Assembly: GCF_030323145.1 (NCBI RefSeq)
Contig: NZ_CP100470.1
Span: 1,860,001 to 1,924,000, forward strand
DNA length: 64,000 bases
DNA from: Mesorhizobium sp. C432A
GTDB taxonomy: Bacteria; Pseudomonadota; Alphaproteobacteria; Rhizobiales; Rhizobiaceae
Direction of reading: 5' to 3'
In this document: positions 19,263-28,904 of the stretch, one piece after another
Layout of the letters: each line of letters begins with the position of its first letter
Numbering within the stretch: position 1 is the stretch's first letter
Program-made: the position numbers and the translations under genes
The notes under the pieces: generated by a model
The model's database searches: none
Seen by the model: only the letters and a program-made list of their open reading frames with translations
Told to the model about the DNA's origin: nothing

Positions 19263-19684
19263 GGCTGCCAGCCCGGCTCGGCCATTTCAAACGCGGCGAA
19301 GTCGAAGCCCGGCGCCACGGTGCAGCCGACCAACGTCCATTCGCCGAGGCTGCGCGCCGATTGCCACCAGCCGGCCGGCACGACGATCTGCGGCCGCTCG
19401 CCCGCCGCAAGCTCAATGCCGAGCACCTGCTCGATCACCTGGTTAAGCATTGGACTACCTTCCTCGCACATCGACAGCGCCAGCGGCGCTCCGGCATGGA
19501 AGTGCCAGACCTCGGCCGCGTCCTTGACCCGGTGCCAGGCCGAAATCTGGTCCTGTTCAAGGAGGAAATAGATCGCCGTCGAATGGCCGCGCCCGGCGCC
19601 GTCGCGAAAGGTCTCGGCATACCAGCCGCCTTCCGGATGTGGCTTGAGGCCGAGCGTGGCGATGATTTCAGCGGCGCTGGTCAT
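19259..19684 (-). CDS. Cupin_5 (DUF985) family protein
   Basis: A 141-residue small cupin. The opening LKPHPEGGWYAETFRD is the DUF985 signature, and the barrel motifs WHFHAGAPLALSM and LVGCTVAPGFDFAAFEMA follow. His and Glu residues of the first motif could bind a metal. The family is annotated from structures without a settled activity. It lies 20 bases before the end of gloB on the same strand side and overlaps the convergent lysoplasmalogenase gene by 4 bases. Confidence 0.88.
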   Translation of the reverse strand: MTSAAEIIATLGLKPHPEGGWYAETFRDGAGRGHSTAIYFLLEQDQISAWHRVKDAAEVWHFHAGAPLALSMCEEGSPMLNQVIEQVLGIELAAGERPQIVVPAGWWQSARSLGEWTLVGCTVAPGFDFAAFEMAEPGWQP

Positions 19685-19704
19685 GGCTGATCCCGGAATG
19701 ATGC

Positions 19705-20472
19705 TCAGAAATTGTCCTTGCGCTTGCGGATTTCCGCGAACACTTCGGCGTCGGAGGCCGCCTCCATACCGAGATGCTTGCGGATCGCCGGGTCGTGCCA
19801 GCGCAGGAACGGATTGGTCGACAATTCCTCGCCGATCGTGGTCGGCAGCGTCGCCTTGTTGTCGGCGCGCAGGGTCTCGATCTTGGCGGCGCGTTCTTTC
19901 AGCGCCGAATTGGTCGGGTCGACGGTCAACGCAAAGCGGGCGTTCGAAAGCGTATACTCATGGCCGCAATAGATGACCGTGTCGGCCGGGAGTGCGGCGA
20001 GCTTCTTCAGCGACTCATACATCACCGGCGGCTTGCATTCGAACAGCCGGCCGCAGCCGAGCGCGAACAAAGTGTCGGCGGTGAACGCCACTTTCGAGGC
20101 CGGAAAATGATAGGAGACATGGCCCGCAGTGTGGCCGGGCGTGGCGATGACATCGATCCGCTCACCGCCGAGATGGACGACCGAGCCTTGCCCGACGGTC
20201 TCGTCGATGCCGGGGATCTTTTCCTTTTCCGCCTCCGGTCCGACGATGCGCAGCTTGAAGCGCTCCTTCAGCGCCAGATTGGCCTCGACATGGTCGACAT
20301 GGTGGTGGGTGGTCAGGATCATTGTCGGCTTCCAGCCGGTACGCTCGATAGCGGCAATGATCGGCGCTTCTTCGGGTGCGTCGATAATGGCGGTCTCGCC
20401 GCTTTTCGGGTCATGCACCAGCACGCCGAAATTGTCGCTGCGGCACATGAACTGTTCGATTTCGACGGGCAT
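19705..20472 (-). CDS. gloB: Hydroxyacylglutathione hydrolase (glyoxalase II)
   Basis: Hydrolyses S-lactoylglutathione to D-lactate and glutathione, the second step of methylglyoxal detoxification. I start at ATG 20472, about 9 bases after GGAGAG, giving 255 residues, the common GloB length; the frame is open 18 codons further upstream. The metallo-beta-lactamase fold shows [12 protein letters not shown] (metal ligands), [23 protein letters not shown] and the C-terminal substrate domain [14 protein letters not shown] with NPFLRW. All binuclear-metal ligands are present. Confidence 0.95.
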   Translation of the reverse strand: MPVEIEQFMCRSDNFGVLVHDPKSGETAIIDAPEEAPIIAAIERTGWKPTMILTTHHHVDHVEANLALKERFKLRIVGPEAEKEKIPGIDETVGQGSVVHLGGERIDVIATPGHTAGHVSYHFPASKVAFTADTLFALGCGRLFECKPPVMYESLKKLAALPADTVIYCGHEYTLSNARFALTVDPTNSALKERAAKIETLRADNKATLPTTIGEELSTNPFLRWHDPAIRKHLGMEAASDAEVFAEIRKRKDNF

Positions 20473-20589
20473 TGGCATCTCTCCATCTGTTGGCGCAGAC
20501 ATAGGGCGCTTGGCCGCTGATGTCATCTAGCTTTGCAGAACGTGCCGGCTTTGTTGAACTTGGGCGGCATCGCAGCTACCGTCCCGCGC

Positions 20590-21372
20590 ATGCATTCCGA
20601 TATCGTCGATCTCCGCTCCTTCTATTCGACCACGCTCGGCCGCCTGGCTGAACGCTCGATCACCATGGCGCTGTCCTCAATATGGGCAACAGTGCCCAAT
20701 GAGCGGCTGGTCGGGCTCGGCTATACCTTGCCGTGGCTGGAGCGGTTCGGCACCGATGCCGAGCGGGTGTTTGCCTTCATGCCTGCTACGCAAGGCGCCG
20801 TCGTCTGGCCGGCGAACGGGCCGACGGCTACGGCGCTGGTCTTCGACGAGGAATTGCCGCTGGTCGATTCCTGCATCGACCGCATGCTGCTCGTGCATTC
20901 GCTCGAACATGTCGAAAACCCGCGCGAGACGCTGAACGAGATCTGGCGGGTGCTGTCGCCGGCAGGGCGCGTCGTCATCGTCGTGCCCAACCGGCGCGGT
21001 GTCTGGGCGCGGTTCGAGCACACGCCGTTCGGCAATGGCCGGCCGTTCTCGCGCGGCCAGCTGACAGAATTGCTGCGCGAGGCGAATTTCACACCGGCTT
21101 CCTGGTCCGACGCGCTGTTCTTCCCGCCATCGCCGCGGCGCTTCATGATGCGGTTCCACAATGTGCTGGAGCGCGCCGGCCGGCGGTTCTGGCCGATCTT
21201 TTCCGGCGTCATCGTGGTCGAGGCGCAGAAGCGGCTCTATCAGGGCGTGCCGGTCGCGCAGCGCGCCTCGCGCCGTGTCTTCGTGCCGGTACTGTCACCG
21301 CACGGTGCGACGCGGCTTGGCCGCCGGGCGGAAGGGGTGACATCGACGACGCGTCAGGTGACACCTTCGTGA
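20590..21372 (+). CDS. Class I SAM-dependent methyltransferase
   Basis: A 260-residue protein starting at ATG 20590 (the open frame extends 19 codons upstream but overlaps the divergent gloB control region). The central segment DRMLLVHSLEHVENPRETLNEIWRVL, followed by GRVVIVVPNR, is the motif II to III region of methyltransferase_11-type enzymes, and RPFSRGQLTELLREANF is typical of the next part. The N-terminal glycine-rich SAM loop is not obvious, so the SAM-binding part has diverged. It is common in rhizobia beside gloB; substrate unknown. Confidence 0.8.
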   Translation: MHSDIVDLRSFYSTTLGRLAERSITMALSSIWATVPNERLVGLGYTLPWLERFGTDAERVFAFMPATQGAVVWPANGPTATALVFDEELPLVDSCIDRMLLVHSLEHVENPRETLNEIWRVLSPAGRVVIVVPNRRGVWARFEHTPFGNGRPFSRGQLTELLREANFTPASWSDALFFPPSPRRFMMRFHNVLERAGRRFWPIFSGVIVVEAQKRLYQGVPVAQRASRRVFVPVLSPHGATRLGRRAEGVTSTTRQVTPS

Positions 21373-21508
21373 TCATCATGAAAACTGGTGTTGCGTGGGT
21401 TTTTCCCACCTATCTGTCGCAGATGCATTCGCGGTCCGTTTGAGCGGCGGATGCCTTCAAGTCTCTCCATCTGGTTCAGCAACGCTTCTGAACGCAAGGA
21501 CCTCGTGC

Positions 21509-23329
21509 ATGGCTGATCAACCGGACAAGTCCGCCACCGCTCAGCCGGCAACCGTCGAAGCCAGCAGCCTGCGCGATCAGGTGGCGACGATCAAACGGGC
21601 GCTGGTAGGCTCACCGGTGCGCAAGTGGCTGGTCTGGACGTCGGTCGGCATTATGGCGGTCATCGTCGCCACGTCGATCGGCCAGGTTCTGCTCAACCGC
21701 TGGAACCAGCCTTTCTACGATGCGCTGGCGCGTCGCGACATGGCGGCCTTCCTGCATCAGCTGATGATCTTTGCCGTGATTGCCGGCACGCTGCTCCTGC
21801 TCAACATCGCTCAGACCTGGCTCAACCAGATGATCCGGCTGAAGCTGCGCGAGGCGCTGACGCTCGACCTGATCGACCAATGGATGCGGCCGGCGCGGGC
21901 CTTCCGGCTCGCCAATGCCGGCGCCATCGGCGTCAATCCCGACCAGCGCATGCAGCAGGATGCCGCGCATCTGTCCGATCTGTCGACGGACCTCGGCGTC
22001 GGCCTGCTGCAATCCTTCATCCTGCTGGTGTCGTTCGTCGGCGTGCTTTGGCAACTCTCGTCGGGCTTCGTCTTCCACATCAACGGCTGGTCGCTGGCGA
22101 TACCGGGCTACATGGTCTGGGCCGCGTTCCTCTATGCCGGCATCGCCTCCTGGCTGAGCTGGCTGGTCGGGCGGCCGCTGATCCGCCTCAACAGCGACCG
22201 CTACACCCGCGAGGCCGAACTGCGCTCCTCGATGGTGCGCGTCAACGAGAATGTCGACGCCATCGCGCTCTATCACGGCGAAGCCGATGCCAAGAGACGG
22301 CTCGAAATCGACCTTGGCACGGTGCTGGGCGCGATGCGAAACATCTACAAAGCGCAGATCAACCTTTCCTGGGTGACCGATACCTATGGCTGGATCACCG
22401 TGGTGGCGCCGATCCTTGTGGCATCGCCGGTCTATTTTTCAGGCGATATCAGCTTTGGCGGGTTGATGATGGCGGTCGGCGCCTTCAACCAGGTGCACTC
22501 GTCGCTGCGCTGGTTCATCAACAATATCGGCGGCATCGCCGACTGGCGCGCCACGCTGATGCGCGTTGCCGACTTCCGCATTGCGCTCGATGAAACCGAT
22601 GTGCTGCACGACAAGGAAAAGCGCATCGAATTCGGCGATAACGCCAATGGCAGCCTGACCTTCGAGAAGCTCCAAGTGGCCTCGCCGGAGGGCTGCACCA
22701 AACTTTCAGACAGCCATGTCGAGATCCATCCCGGTGAGCGCGTCATGATCACCGGCGACCCAGGCGCCGGCAAGACATTGTTCTTCCGCGCCATTGCCGG
22801 CCTTTGGCCCTGGGGCAGCGGGCGGATCGGCTTGCCGGCCGGAGAAACGCCGATTTTCGTGCCGCGTGTTCCGTATTTTCCTGCCGGCACGTTACGAGAA
22901 GTGCTGCATCCGAATGGCTCGGCGCCGGCTGGCGATGCTGATTTTGGGGCGGTGCTGGCCGAGGTCGGCCTCGAGCGGCTGTCATCCTCGCTCGACCGTT
23001 CCGCACGCTGGGAGCGTGAACTCAACGATGACGAACAGCGGTCGCTGGCCTTCGCCAGGCTGGCCTTGCGGCAGCCGAAATGGGTGATCATCGACGAAGC
23101 GATGGACGCGTTCGATGGTCCTTCGCTGCGAAGGGTGCTGTCCATGCTGGAGAAACGCCTGCCGGAAACCGCGATCCTCAACATCGGGCGCGGACTGCAC
23201 AATGGTCATTTCTTTCCACGCGCATTGAACATCGTGAAGGATACGGGTGCTGCGCCACTGAAACCCGCCCGAGTCAGGACCGGCGCCATCGACCCGCCGC
23301 CGAAAGCGGCCGTGCGGCGAAAGAAGTAG
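21509..23329 (+). CDS. ABC exporter, fused membrane and ATPase domains (SbmA/YddA type)
   Basis: A 606-residue half-transporter: SbmA/BacA-like membrane domain (about 30-350, with NRWNQPFYDALARRDMAAFL and NPDQRMQQD) followed by an ATPase domain with Walker A GDPGAGKT (about 415) and Walker B WVIIDEAMDAFDG. ATG 21509 gives the normal length. The signature loop reads ELNDDEQRSLAFARLAL, so the usual LSxGE/Q is altered to LNDDE. Relatives import or export peptides or very-long-chain fatty acyl groups; substrate here unknown. A 20-bp perfect palindrome just after the stop (23342-23361) may form the mRNA end. Confidence 0.88.
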   Translation: MADQPDKSATAQPATVEASSLRDQVATIKRALVGSPVRKWLVWTSVGIMAVIVATSIGQVLLNRWNQPFYDALARRDMAAFLHQLMIFAVIAGTLLLLNIAQTWLNQMIRLKLREALTLDLIDQWMRPARAFRLANAGAIGVNPDQRMQQDAAHLSDLSTDLGVGLLQSFILLVSFVGVLWQLSSGFVFHINGWSLAIPGYMVWAAFLYAGIASWLSWLVGRPLIRLNSDRYTREAELRSSMVRVNENVDAIALYHGEADAKRRLEIDLGTVLGAMRNIYKAQINLSWVTDTYGWITVVAPILVASPVYFSGDISFGGLMMAVGAFNQVHSSLRWFINNIGGIADWRATLMRVADFRIALDETDVLHDKEKRIEFGDNANGSLTFEKLQVASPEGCTKLSDSHVEIHPGERVMITGDPGAGKTLFFRAIAGLWPWGSGRIGLPAGETPIFVPRVPYFPAGTLREVLHPNGSAPAGDADFGAVLAEVGLERLSSSLDRSARWERELNDDEQRSLAFARLALRQPKWVIIDEAMDAFDGPSLRRVLSMLEKRLPETAILNIGRGLHNGHFFPRALNIVKDTGAAPLKPARVRTGAIDPPPKAAVRRKK

Positions 23330-23341
23330 AAGGGGCTTTAT

Positions 23342-23361
23342 TTCGCCGCGATCGCGGCGAA
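23342..23361. terminator. 20-bp perfect palindrome after the ABC exporter gene
   Basis: A perfect inverted repeat of two 10-base arms centred at CGA/TCG (CGCCGCGATCGCGGCG core) 13 bases after the exporter stop. It can form a hairpin with almost no loop, or a symmetrical protein site. No T-run follows on the plus strand, so intrinsic termination is only a possibility. Confidence 0.4.
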
Positions 23362-23393
23362 GATTCACGGGTCGAAACATCCGTGGTGCGGCC

Positions 23394-24182
23394 ATGCTCG
23401 ATGCGCTCAGCCTGCTTGCCTGCCTTGCCTGCACCACGCCCGTGGCTGCACCGGCCGTTGCCGTGGATGTCGAACTGGTGCTGGCCGTCGACATCTCACA
23501 GTCGATGGACGAGAGGGAGTTCGCGCTGCAGCGCGCTGGCTATGTCGAGGCGCTCAGGCATCCCGATTTCATCAAGGCCGTGCGCTCGGGAACCACCGGG
23601 CGCATCGCGCTTGCCTATTTCGAATGGGCGGGCGTCGTGCGCGAGGATGGCGTCATCGCCTGGCAGGTGATCGACAGCGCAGAGAGCGCCAGCGCCTTCG
23701 CCGACAGAATAGAAGCGCGGCCGTTCCGCAGCTTTCGCGGCACCTCGATTTCCGGTGCGCTTGCCTTCGGCGCCGGGCTGTTCGAGGGCACGGGGTTCGA
23801 TGCGCCACGCAGCGTCATCGACATTTCCGGCGACGGTCCCAACAACACCGGGCCGCCCGTCGCCACGACACGCGATGCGGCGGTGGCCAAGGGCATCGTC
23901 ATCAACGGCCTGCCGATCCTGATCAGCCCGTCGCCGACCTTCAGCCATCTCGACCAGTATTATGACGAGTGCGTCACCGGTGGGCCCGGCTCCTTCGTGT
24001 TGCCGATCTATGCGGCCTCGGAGTTCGCCACCGCCATACGCCGCAAGCTGATCCTGGAGGTGAGCGGCATCGCCGATGCGACCGTGGTCCCGATCGATGC
24101 CGCCGCACCCATGGACTGCCTACAGGGCGAACGCGACCGGCGGCTATATTCCGACCCATATCTGCCGGAACTCGACAAATGA
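23394..24182 (+). CDS. DUF1194 protein with von Willebrand A domain, exported
   Basis: A 262-residue protein of the DUF1194 family. A short hydrophobic N-terminus (LLACLACTTPVAAPAVA) looks like an export signal. The VWA-type fold begins at once with VELVLAVDISQSMDE, an intact DISQS metal site, then VIDISGDGPNNTGP and INGLPILIS. These proteins are widespread in Rhizobiales and their role is unknown. No AAA+ partner is adjacent, unlike the other two VWA proteins of this window. The true start could lie slightly elsewhere, because there is no clear ribosome site. Confidence 0.85.
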   Translation: MLDALSLLACLACTTPVAAPAVAVDVELVLAVDISQSMDEREFALQRAGYVEALRHPDFIKAVRSGTTGRIALAYFEWAGVVREDGVIAWQVIDSAESASAFADRIEARPFRSFRGTSISGALAFGAGLFEGTGFDAPRSVIDISGDGPNNTGPPVATTRDAAVAKGIVINGLPILISPSPTFSHLDQYYDECVTGGPGSFVLPIYAASEFATAIRRKLILEVSGIADATVVPIDAAAPMDCLQGERDRRLYSDPYLPELDK

Positions 24183-24233
24183 GGTTTGAGGCAGTTCGGA
24201 GGGGAAAGCCGCTGCGCGGCTTGCCGGCAAACT

Positions 24234-25169
24234 TCAGGCCGGCCGTGCACCGTATTTGTCGCGAAATTCGGCATAGAGATCGCGGCGCCAGCGCCGGCCG
24301 CCGACATAGCCACGCAACAGCTGCGGCAGCGAATAGCCAAGCGCCTTCGACGACCGGTTGGCCATATAGCCGGAGAACGCCTGCGAAACCCTGCCCTTGA
24401 GCGCATCGGCGATGAGCTGCCGGGCGATCATGTAAGGCGGAATGTAGGGGTAGCGGTCGGCGATATAGGGGTGCTTGTCGATCAAGCTCGCATAGGCTTC
24501 GACATAGCCGTCCCGGCGACCGGAGATCGAATTCTCCGAGTTGTACTTTTTCCAGTCGATCACTTCGGACAGCTGCGCGCCGCTGCGACGGGCAAAGCGC
24601 AGCAACAATTCGCGATCCTGCATGCGCGTGACGTCACTGTCGTAGCCGCCGATGGCCAGCAGCGACTCGCGCCGGGCGGTGATTGCCGACCCGGCAATGA
24701 AGATGGTCTGCGCGACAAGGGCCCGCTCCAGCGAGTCGCGGCTCAGCAGCGCCTCGCGGTTGACGCAGTTGGTGCGGCGATTGCCCTTCAGCGACACGAA
24801 GGAACTGATCAGCACTTCGAGCGAGGGATTGTTGTCGAACTGCTCCAGCGTCCGCGCCAGGCGATCCGGCAAATAGACGTCGTCGGAATCGAGGAATGTC
24901 ACCACCGGCGCCTGCGCCCGCTCGATGCCGGCATTGCGGGCGGCATTGGCGCCGCGCCATTTCGAGCCAACATAGATCAGCCGTGGATCGCGGATTTCGG
25001 CAAGTGCGGCTGCCGTACCGTCGGTCGAGCCGTCATCGACGACAATATGTTCGAACCGGGGAAAATTCTGCGCCAGGACGCTCTCCACGGCGCGCACCAC
25101 CTTGCTGCGGCGATTGTGCGTCGGTGTGATCACCGAGATCAGCGGAGCGAGGTCGGTTGCCTTGGACAT
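24234..25169 (-). CDS. Glycosyltransferase family 2
   Basis: A 311-residue GT-A enzyme. ATG 25169 is chosen because the family fold starts right after it (LISVITPTHNRRSKVVRAVE). Further motifs are HIVVDDGSTDGT for the nucleotide-sugar site, WRGANAARNAGI, FLDSDDVYLPDRL carrying the DXD-type metal motif, and NRREALLSRDSLERAL-like acceptor region. No membrane segment is evident. The gene stands alone between DUF1194 and DUF1330 genes, so the polysaccharide or glycan it builds cannot be told. Its product most likely adds one sugar to a cell-surface polymer. Confidence 0.88.
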   Translation of the reverse strand: MSKATDLAPLISVITPTHNRRSKVVRAVESVLAQNFPRFEHIVVDDGSTDGTAAALAEIRDPRLIYVGSKWRGANAARNAGIERAQAPVVTFLDSDDVYLPDRLARTLEQFDNNPSLEVLISSFVSLKGNRRTNCVNREALLSRDSLERALVAQTIFIAGSAITARRESLLAIGGYDSDVTRMQDRELLLRFARRSGAQLSEVIDWKKYNSENSISGRRDGYVEAYASLIDKHPYIADRYPYIPPYMIARQLIADALKGRVSQAFSGYMANRSSKALGYSLPQLLRGYVGGRRWRRDLYAEFRDKYGARPA

Positions 25170-25417
25170 GTTGCTTCGATTGTGCCCCCAAATGCCTGGA
25201 GGCCGGAGGTTTTGATGGTCGCCGTCCAAGCCTTAAACCGGGATGGCATTCGATTCGACGCTACAAAAAACCAGCGGCAATGTCATCACAAACTGTTGAG
25301 CCAGGACGCCGGTAAGCCGGCCGATTACCCCAGACGTAATCGACCGATGGCCATCATGTCTGCAGATTGCGCCAACGAAGCCGGTCGTCGGGCTTCGATC
25401 TCACAGGGAGTTCAGCC

Positions 25418-25738
25418 ATGGCCGCCTACGCCGTCGCCCATATGCGTCAAGTCACAATGGGCCCGCAGATTGTCGAGTATCTGCAGAGGATCGACGCCAC
25501 ATTGGAGCCGTTCGGCGGCCGCTTCCTTGTCCAGGGCGGCGACATGGACGTGGTCGAAAACGAATGGCCCGGGCACCTGACCGTCATCGAGTTTCCGGAC
25601 AGGGCGCATGCGTGGGGCTGGTACGATTCATCAGCCTATCGCGAGATTCTGGCCTTGCGCACCGACAACTCCCACGCCGATGTGATCATCGCCGATGGCG
25701 TTCAGCACCCGCACAAGGCGACGGACGTGCTGGAATAG
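25418..25738 (+). CDS. DUF1330 domain-containing protein
   Basis: A 106-residue dimeric alpha-beta-barrel type protein. The ATG at 25418 follows CAGGGAG and fits the family start (AAYAVAHMRQV). The conserved FGGRFLVQGGDMDVVENEWPG and VIEFPDRAHAWGWYDSSAY segments are diagnostic of DUF1330. The fold resembles small monooxygenases, but no activity is known. It converges on metW with only 7 bases between stops. Confidence 0.88.
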   Translation: MAAYAVAHMRQVTMGPQIVEYLQRIDATLEPFGGRFLVQGGDMDVVENEWPGHLTVIEFPDRAHAWGWYDSSAYREILALRTDNSHADVIIADGVQHPHKATDVLE

Positions 25739-25745
25739 GGGCAAA

Positions 25746-26360
25746 CTACCGCTTCAGCAAGAACACCGCTTGCTGGCCGAAGAAATTCCAGAACCACCAT
25801 GGCATCGACAGGCCGATCTTCTGGCCGTTGCCGTCGAGCGCGGTGGCTTTCTCGACCGAGGCGCCGAGTTCCTCGACCAGATTGACGAAGTCGCGGATGG
25901 TGCAGAAATGGATGTTGGGCGTGTCGTACCAGGAATAGGGCAGGTCCGCGGTCACCGGCATCCGGCCATTGACGAACAGCGACAGCCGCACCCGCCAGTG
26001 GCCGAAATTGGGGAAGGAGACGATGGCGCGGTTGCCGATTCGCAGCAGTTCGTCGAGCACCAGCTTCGGGTTGCGGGTCGCCTGCAGCGTCTGTGACAGA
26101 ACGACGAAGTCAAAACCCTTGTCCGGATAGAATTCGAGGTCGGTGTCGGCATCGCCCTGGATGACCGAGAGGCCGCGCGAAACGCATTCATTGACGCCGC
26201 GCTGTGACAGCTCCAGCCCGCGGCCGTCGACCTGCTTGGTCTCCTGCAGGAGTTCGAGCAGCAGGCCGTCGCCGGAGCCGACATCGAGCACCCGCGACTG
26301 CGGGGGTATCAGGTTGGCCACGACTTCGAGGTCGACGCGCTGGCTGCCATTGACGCTCAT
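25746..26360 (-). CDS. metW: Methionine biosynthesis protein MetW
   Basis: A 204-residue methyltransferase-like protein that is required with MetX for homoserine acetylation in several proteobacteria. The SAM-site type loop [17 protein letters not shown] (about residues 20-36), [16 protein letters not shown] and [16 protein letters not shown], with [11 protein letters not shown], are typical MetW. The start codon overlaps the metX stop by 4 bases. It is therefore controlled by the SAM-II riboswitch upstream of metX. Confidence 0.95.
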   Translation of the reverse strand: MSVNGSQRVDLEVVANLIPPQSRVLDVGSGDGLLLELLQETKQVDGRGLELSQRGVNECVSRGLSVIQGDADTDLEFYPDKGFDFVVLSQTLQATRNPKLVLDELLRIGNRAIVSFPNFGHWRVRLSLFVNGRMPVTADLPYSWYDTPNIHFCTIRDFVNLVEELGASVEKATALDGNGQKIGLSMPWWFWNFFGQQAVFLLKR

Positions 26361-27526
26361 GAGGCGAGCCCCCTTGCGCGGGCCGCCGAGCCGATGAAGC
26401 CCTTGATGGCGGCAAACAGTTCGGGTTCGTCGAGCAGGAAGGCATCATGGCCGCGGTCGGTGTCGATCTCGACGAAGGAGACCGATGCGCCGGCGGCGTT
26501 GAGCGCATGCACGATCGAGCGGCTCTCCTCGGTCGGGAACAGCCAGTCCGAGGTGAAGGACACCAGGCAGAAGCGGGTCTTGGTGCCGGCAAACGCGTCG
26601 GCCAACCGGCCGCCATGATCGGCGGCGAGGTCGAAATAATCCATCGAACGGGTCATGTAGAGGTAGGAGTTGGCGTCGAAGCGGTCGACGAATGTCATGC
26701 CCTGGTGGCGCAGATAGCTTTCGATCTGGAAGTCGGCGTCGAAACCGAAGGTCAGCGCTTCGCGGTCCTGAAGATTGCGGCCGAATTTGCGGTGCAGGGC
26801 GGCTTCCGACAGATAGGTGATGTGGGCGGCCATGCGCGCCACGGCGAGCCCCTTTTCCGGGCGCTTGCCGTGCTCGAAATATTTGCCGCCATGCCAGTCC
26901 GGATCAGCCATGACAGCCTGGCGGCCGACCTCGTGGAAGGCGATGTTCTGCGAGGAATGGCGTGCGCCTGTGGCGATCGGCAGGGCCGAGAAGACGCGCT
27001 CGGAATAGCATGACGCCCATTCCAGCACCTGCATGCCGCCCATCGAGCCGCCGAGCACGCAAAACAGCTTTTCGATGCCGAAATGGTCGACCAGCATCAG
27101 TTGCGCCCGCACCATGTCGCGGATGGTGATGATTGGCAGGTCGAGGCCGTAGGGCTTGCCGGTGGCGGGATTGGTCGAGGCCGGACCGGTGGAGCCGAGG
27201 CAGCCGCCGATGAGGTTGGAGCAGATGACGAAGAAGCGGTTGGTGTCGATGATCTTGCCGGGACCGATCAGCACTTCCCACCAGCCGGGTTTGCCGGTCA
27301 CCGGATTGGTGCTGGCGACATGCTGGTCGCCGGTCAGCGCGTGGCAGACCAGGATGGCGTTGGTGCGGGCATCGTTGAGGGCGCCATATGTCTGGTAGGC
27401 GATCTGGAACGGCGACAAAAGCGTGCCGGCGTCGAGCTTCAGCGGCTTGTCAGGGCCAAAACGCAACACAGGGCTCGACGGGTTGTCTGCCTCGTTGTTG
27501 GTTTTTGTAGCGCGGAGCGCGGCCAT
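26357..27526 (-). CDS. metX: Homoserine O-acetyltransferase
   Basis: Acetylates L-homoserine with acetyl-CoA, entering the direct-sulfhydrylation route to methionine. The start at 27526 is fixed by an AAGGAGAG site 6 bases upstream and gives 389 residues; the open frame runs much further but only through noncoding leader and the opposite strand of hisC. The alpha/beta-hydrolase fold shows [15 protein letters not shown] (nucleophile Ser), with Asp in SFTSDWLFP and His in DRGHDAFL completing the triad. It begins the metXW operon under a SAM-II riboswitch. Confidence 0.96.
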   Translation of the reverse strand: MAALRATKTNNEADNPSSPVLRFGPDKPLKLDAGTLLSPFQIAYQTYGALNDARTNAILVCHALTGDQHVASTNPVTGKPGWWEVLIGPGKIIDTNRFFVICSNLIGGCLGSTGPASTNPATGKPYGLDLPIITIRDMVRAQLMLVDHFGIEKLFCVLGGSMGGMQVLEWASCYSERVFSALPIATGARHSSQNIAFHEVGRQAVMADPDWHGGKYFEHGKRPEKGLAVARMAAHITYLSEAALHRKFGRNLQDREALTFGFDADFQIESYLRHQGMTFVDRFDANSYLYMTRSMDYFDLAADHGGRLADAFAGTKTRFCLVSFTSDWLFPTEESRSIVHALNAAGASVSFVEIDTDRGHDAFLLDEPELFAAIKGFIGSAARARGLAS

Positions 27527-27552
27527 GTGACTCTCCTTGCCCGCCGTCAGGC

Positions 27553-27587
27553 AATAAAAAACCGGCAATGCGATCGCAAAGCCGGTT
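27553..27587 (-). terminator. Intrinsic terminator in the metX leader
   Basis: On the minus strand AACCGGC and GCCGGTT pair across a 14-base loop and are followed directly by TTTTATT. It lies between the SAM-II riboswitch and the metX ribosome site, about 27 bases before the start codon. Position and form suggest a transcriptional expression platform or a leader attenuator; SAM-II elements are usually described as translational, so the combination is notable. Confidence 0.75.
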
Positions 27588-27602
27588 ACGTCACGCAAAC
27601 GG

Positions 27603-27656
27603 CCCTTTAGCGAGTTGTTTAACGTGGCTGCAAGCCGACCGGCCAAATCACCACGG
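27603..27656 (-). promoter_or_regulatory. SAM-II riboswitch upstream of metX
   Basis: The minus strand matches the SAM-II consensus closely: CGTGGTGATTTGGCCGG, CGGCTTGCAGCCACGTT and AAACAACTCGCTAAAGGG in order. These are the P1 stem and the pseudoknot parts seen upstream of metA/metX/metC in alphaproteobacteria. SAM binding lowers expression of the methionine genes. The call rests on sequence recognition, with the gene context (metX) in support. Confidence 0.9.
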
Positions 27657-27790
27657 AACTGTTGCGTTCTTCTAGAACTCGTGCGGCCCGGCGTCAACGG
27701 CCAGCTATTGCCCGCCTCTCGACATTCGCGGCTACGGCTTGTATTTCCGCTGCGGCCTCCGGACGGAGGCATTCTCGATGGATTTGCGAC

Positions 27791-28900
27791 ATGGACAAGA
27801 CAGCGGACAAGGCACGGCCGACGCCCCGCGCGGGCATTATGGACATCGACGCCTATGTGCCGGGCAAGAGCACGGCCCCGGCCGGCGTTGCCAAGGTCCA
27901 TAAATTGTCGTCGAACGAGAACCCGCTCGGCCCGTCGCCGAAGGCGATCGAGGCCGCGCGTGAAGTGGCTGCCAAGCTCGATGTCTATCCCGACGGCACC
28001 GCCCGCCGGCTGCGCGAGGCGATCGCCGAGGTGCATGGCCTCAACCCGGCGAACATCATCTGCTCCAACGGTTCCGACGAGATTTTGGGCCTGCTGGCGC
28101 AGACCTATCTTGCGCCAGGCGATGAGGCGATTTTTACCGAACATGCCTTCATGGTCTACAAGATCTACATTCAGTCGGCGGGGGCCAAGCCGGTTGCTGT
28201 GAAGGAAACCGAGGAACGCGCCGACGTCGACGCGATCCTGGCCGCGGTGACGCCGCGGACCAAAATCATCTTCCTCGCCAATCCCAACAATCCGACCGGA
28301 ACCTATCTGCCGTTCCAGGAGGTCCGCCGCCTGCATTCCGCTCTCCCGGGCAACGTGCTTCTGGTGCTCGACGCGGCCTATGCCGAATATGTCAGGCGCA
28401 ATGACTATGAGGCCGGCATCGAGCTGGCGGGCAGCGCACAGAATGTGGTCATGACCCGCACCTTCTCCAAGCTTGGCCTTGGCGGCGCGCGCATCGGCTG
28501 GATGTATGGCCCACTGCACATCGTCGATGCCATCAACCGCATCCGCGGCCCTTTCAACGTTAACGCAACAGCGATCGAGGCCGGCATTGCCGCCATCCGC
28601 GACCGCGCCCATGTCGAGCGCAGTTCGTTGCACAACGAGACCTGGCTTACCTGGCTGAATGAAGAGCTGACGAAGCTTGGGCTGCGCGTGACGCCCAGCG
28701 TCGGCAATTTCGTCCTCATCCACTTTCCCGACGACAAGAGGCATTCGGCTGAGGCGGCGGACGACTACCTCACCCAGCGCGGCTATATATTGCGGCGCGT
28801 TACCGGCTATGGCTTTCCCAATGCGCTTCGCATGAGCGTCGGCACCGAAGAAGCCAATCGCGGCGTCATCGATGCCCTCACGACATTCCTGAAAAGCTGA
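27791..28900 (+). CDS. hisC: Histidinol-phosphate aminotransferase
   Basis: A 369-residue PLP enzyme that makes histidinol phosphate; in many alphaproteobacteria the same type also transaminates aromatic keto acids. Fold-type I motifs are visible: [13 protein letters not shown] at the N-terminus, NPNNPTGTY for the cofactor pocket, DAAYAEY, and the Schiff-base Lys in [18 protein letters not shown] 27791 is the best start but its ribosome site is weak. tyrC follows after 4 bases, matching the common hisC-tyrC pair for aromatic synthesis. Divergent from metX across the riboswitch leader. Confidence 0.93.
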   Translation: MDKTADKARPTPRAGIMDIDAYVPGKSTAPAGVAKVHKLSSNENPLGPSPKAIEAAREVAAKLDVYPDGTARRLREAIAEVHGLNPANIICSNGSDEILGLLAQTYLAPGDEAIFTEHAFMVYKIYIQSAGAKPVAVKETEERADVDAILAAVTPRTKIIFLANPNNPTGTYLPFQEVRRLHSALPGNVLLVLDAAYAEYVRRNDYEAGIELAGSAQNVVMTRTFSKLGLGGARIGWMYGPLHIVDAINRIRGPFNVNATAIEAGIAAIRDRAHVERSSLHNETWLTWLNEELTKLGLRVTPSVGNFVLIHFPDDKRHSAEAADDYLTQRGYILRRVTGYGFPNALRMSVGTEEANRGVIDALTTFLKS

Positions 28901-28904
28901 AACA

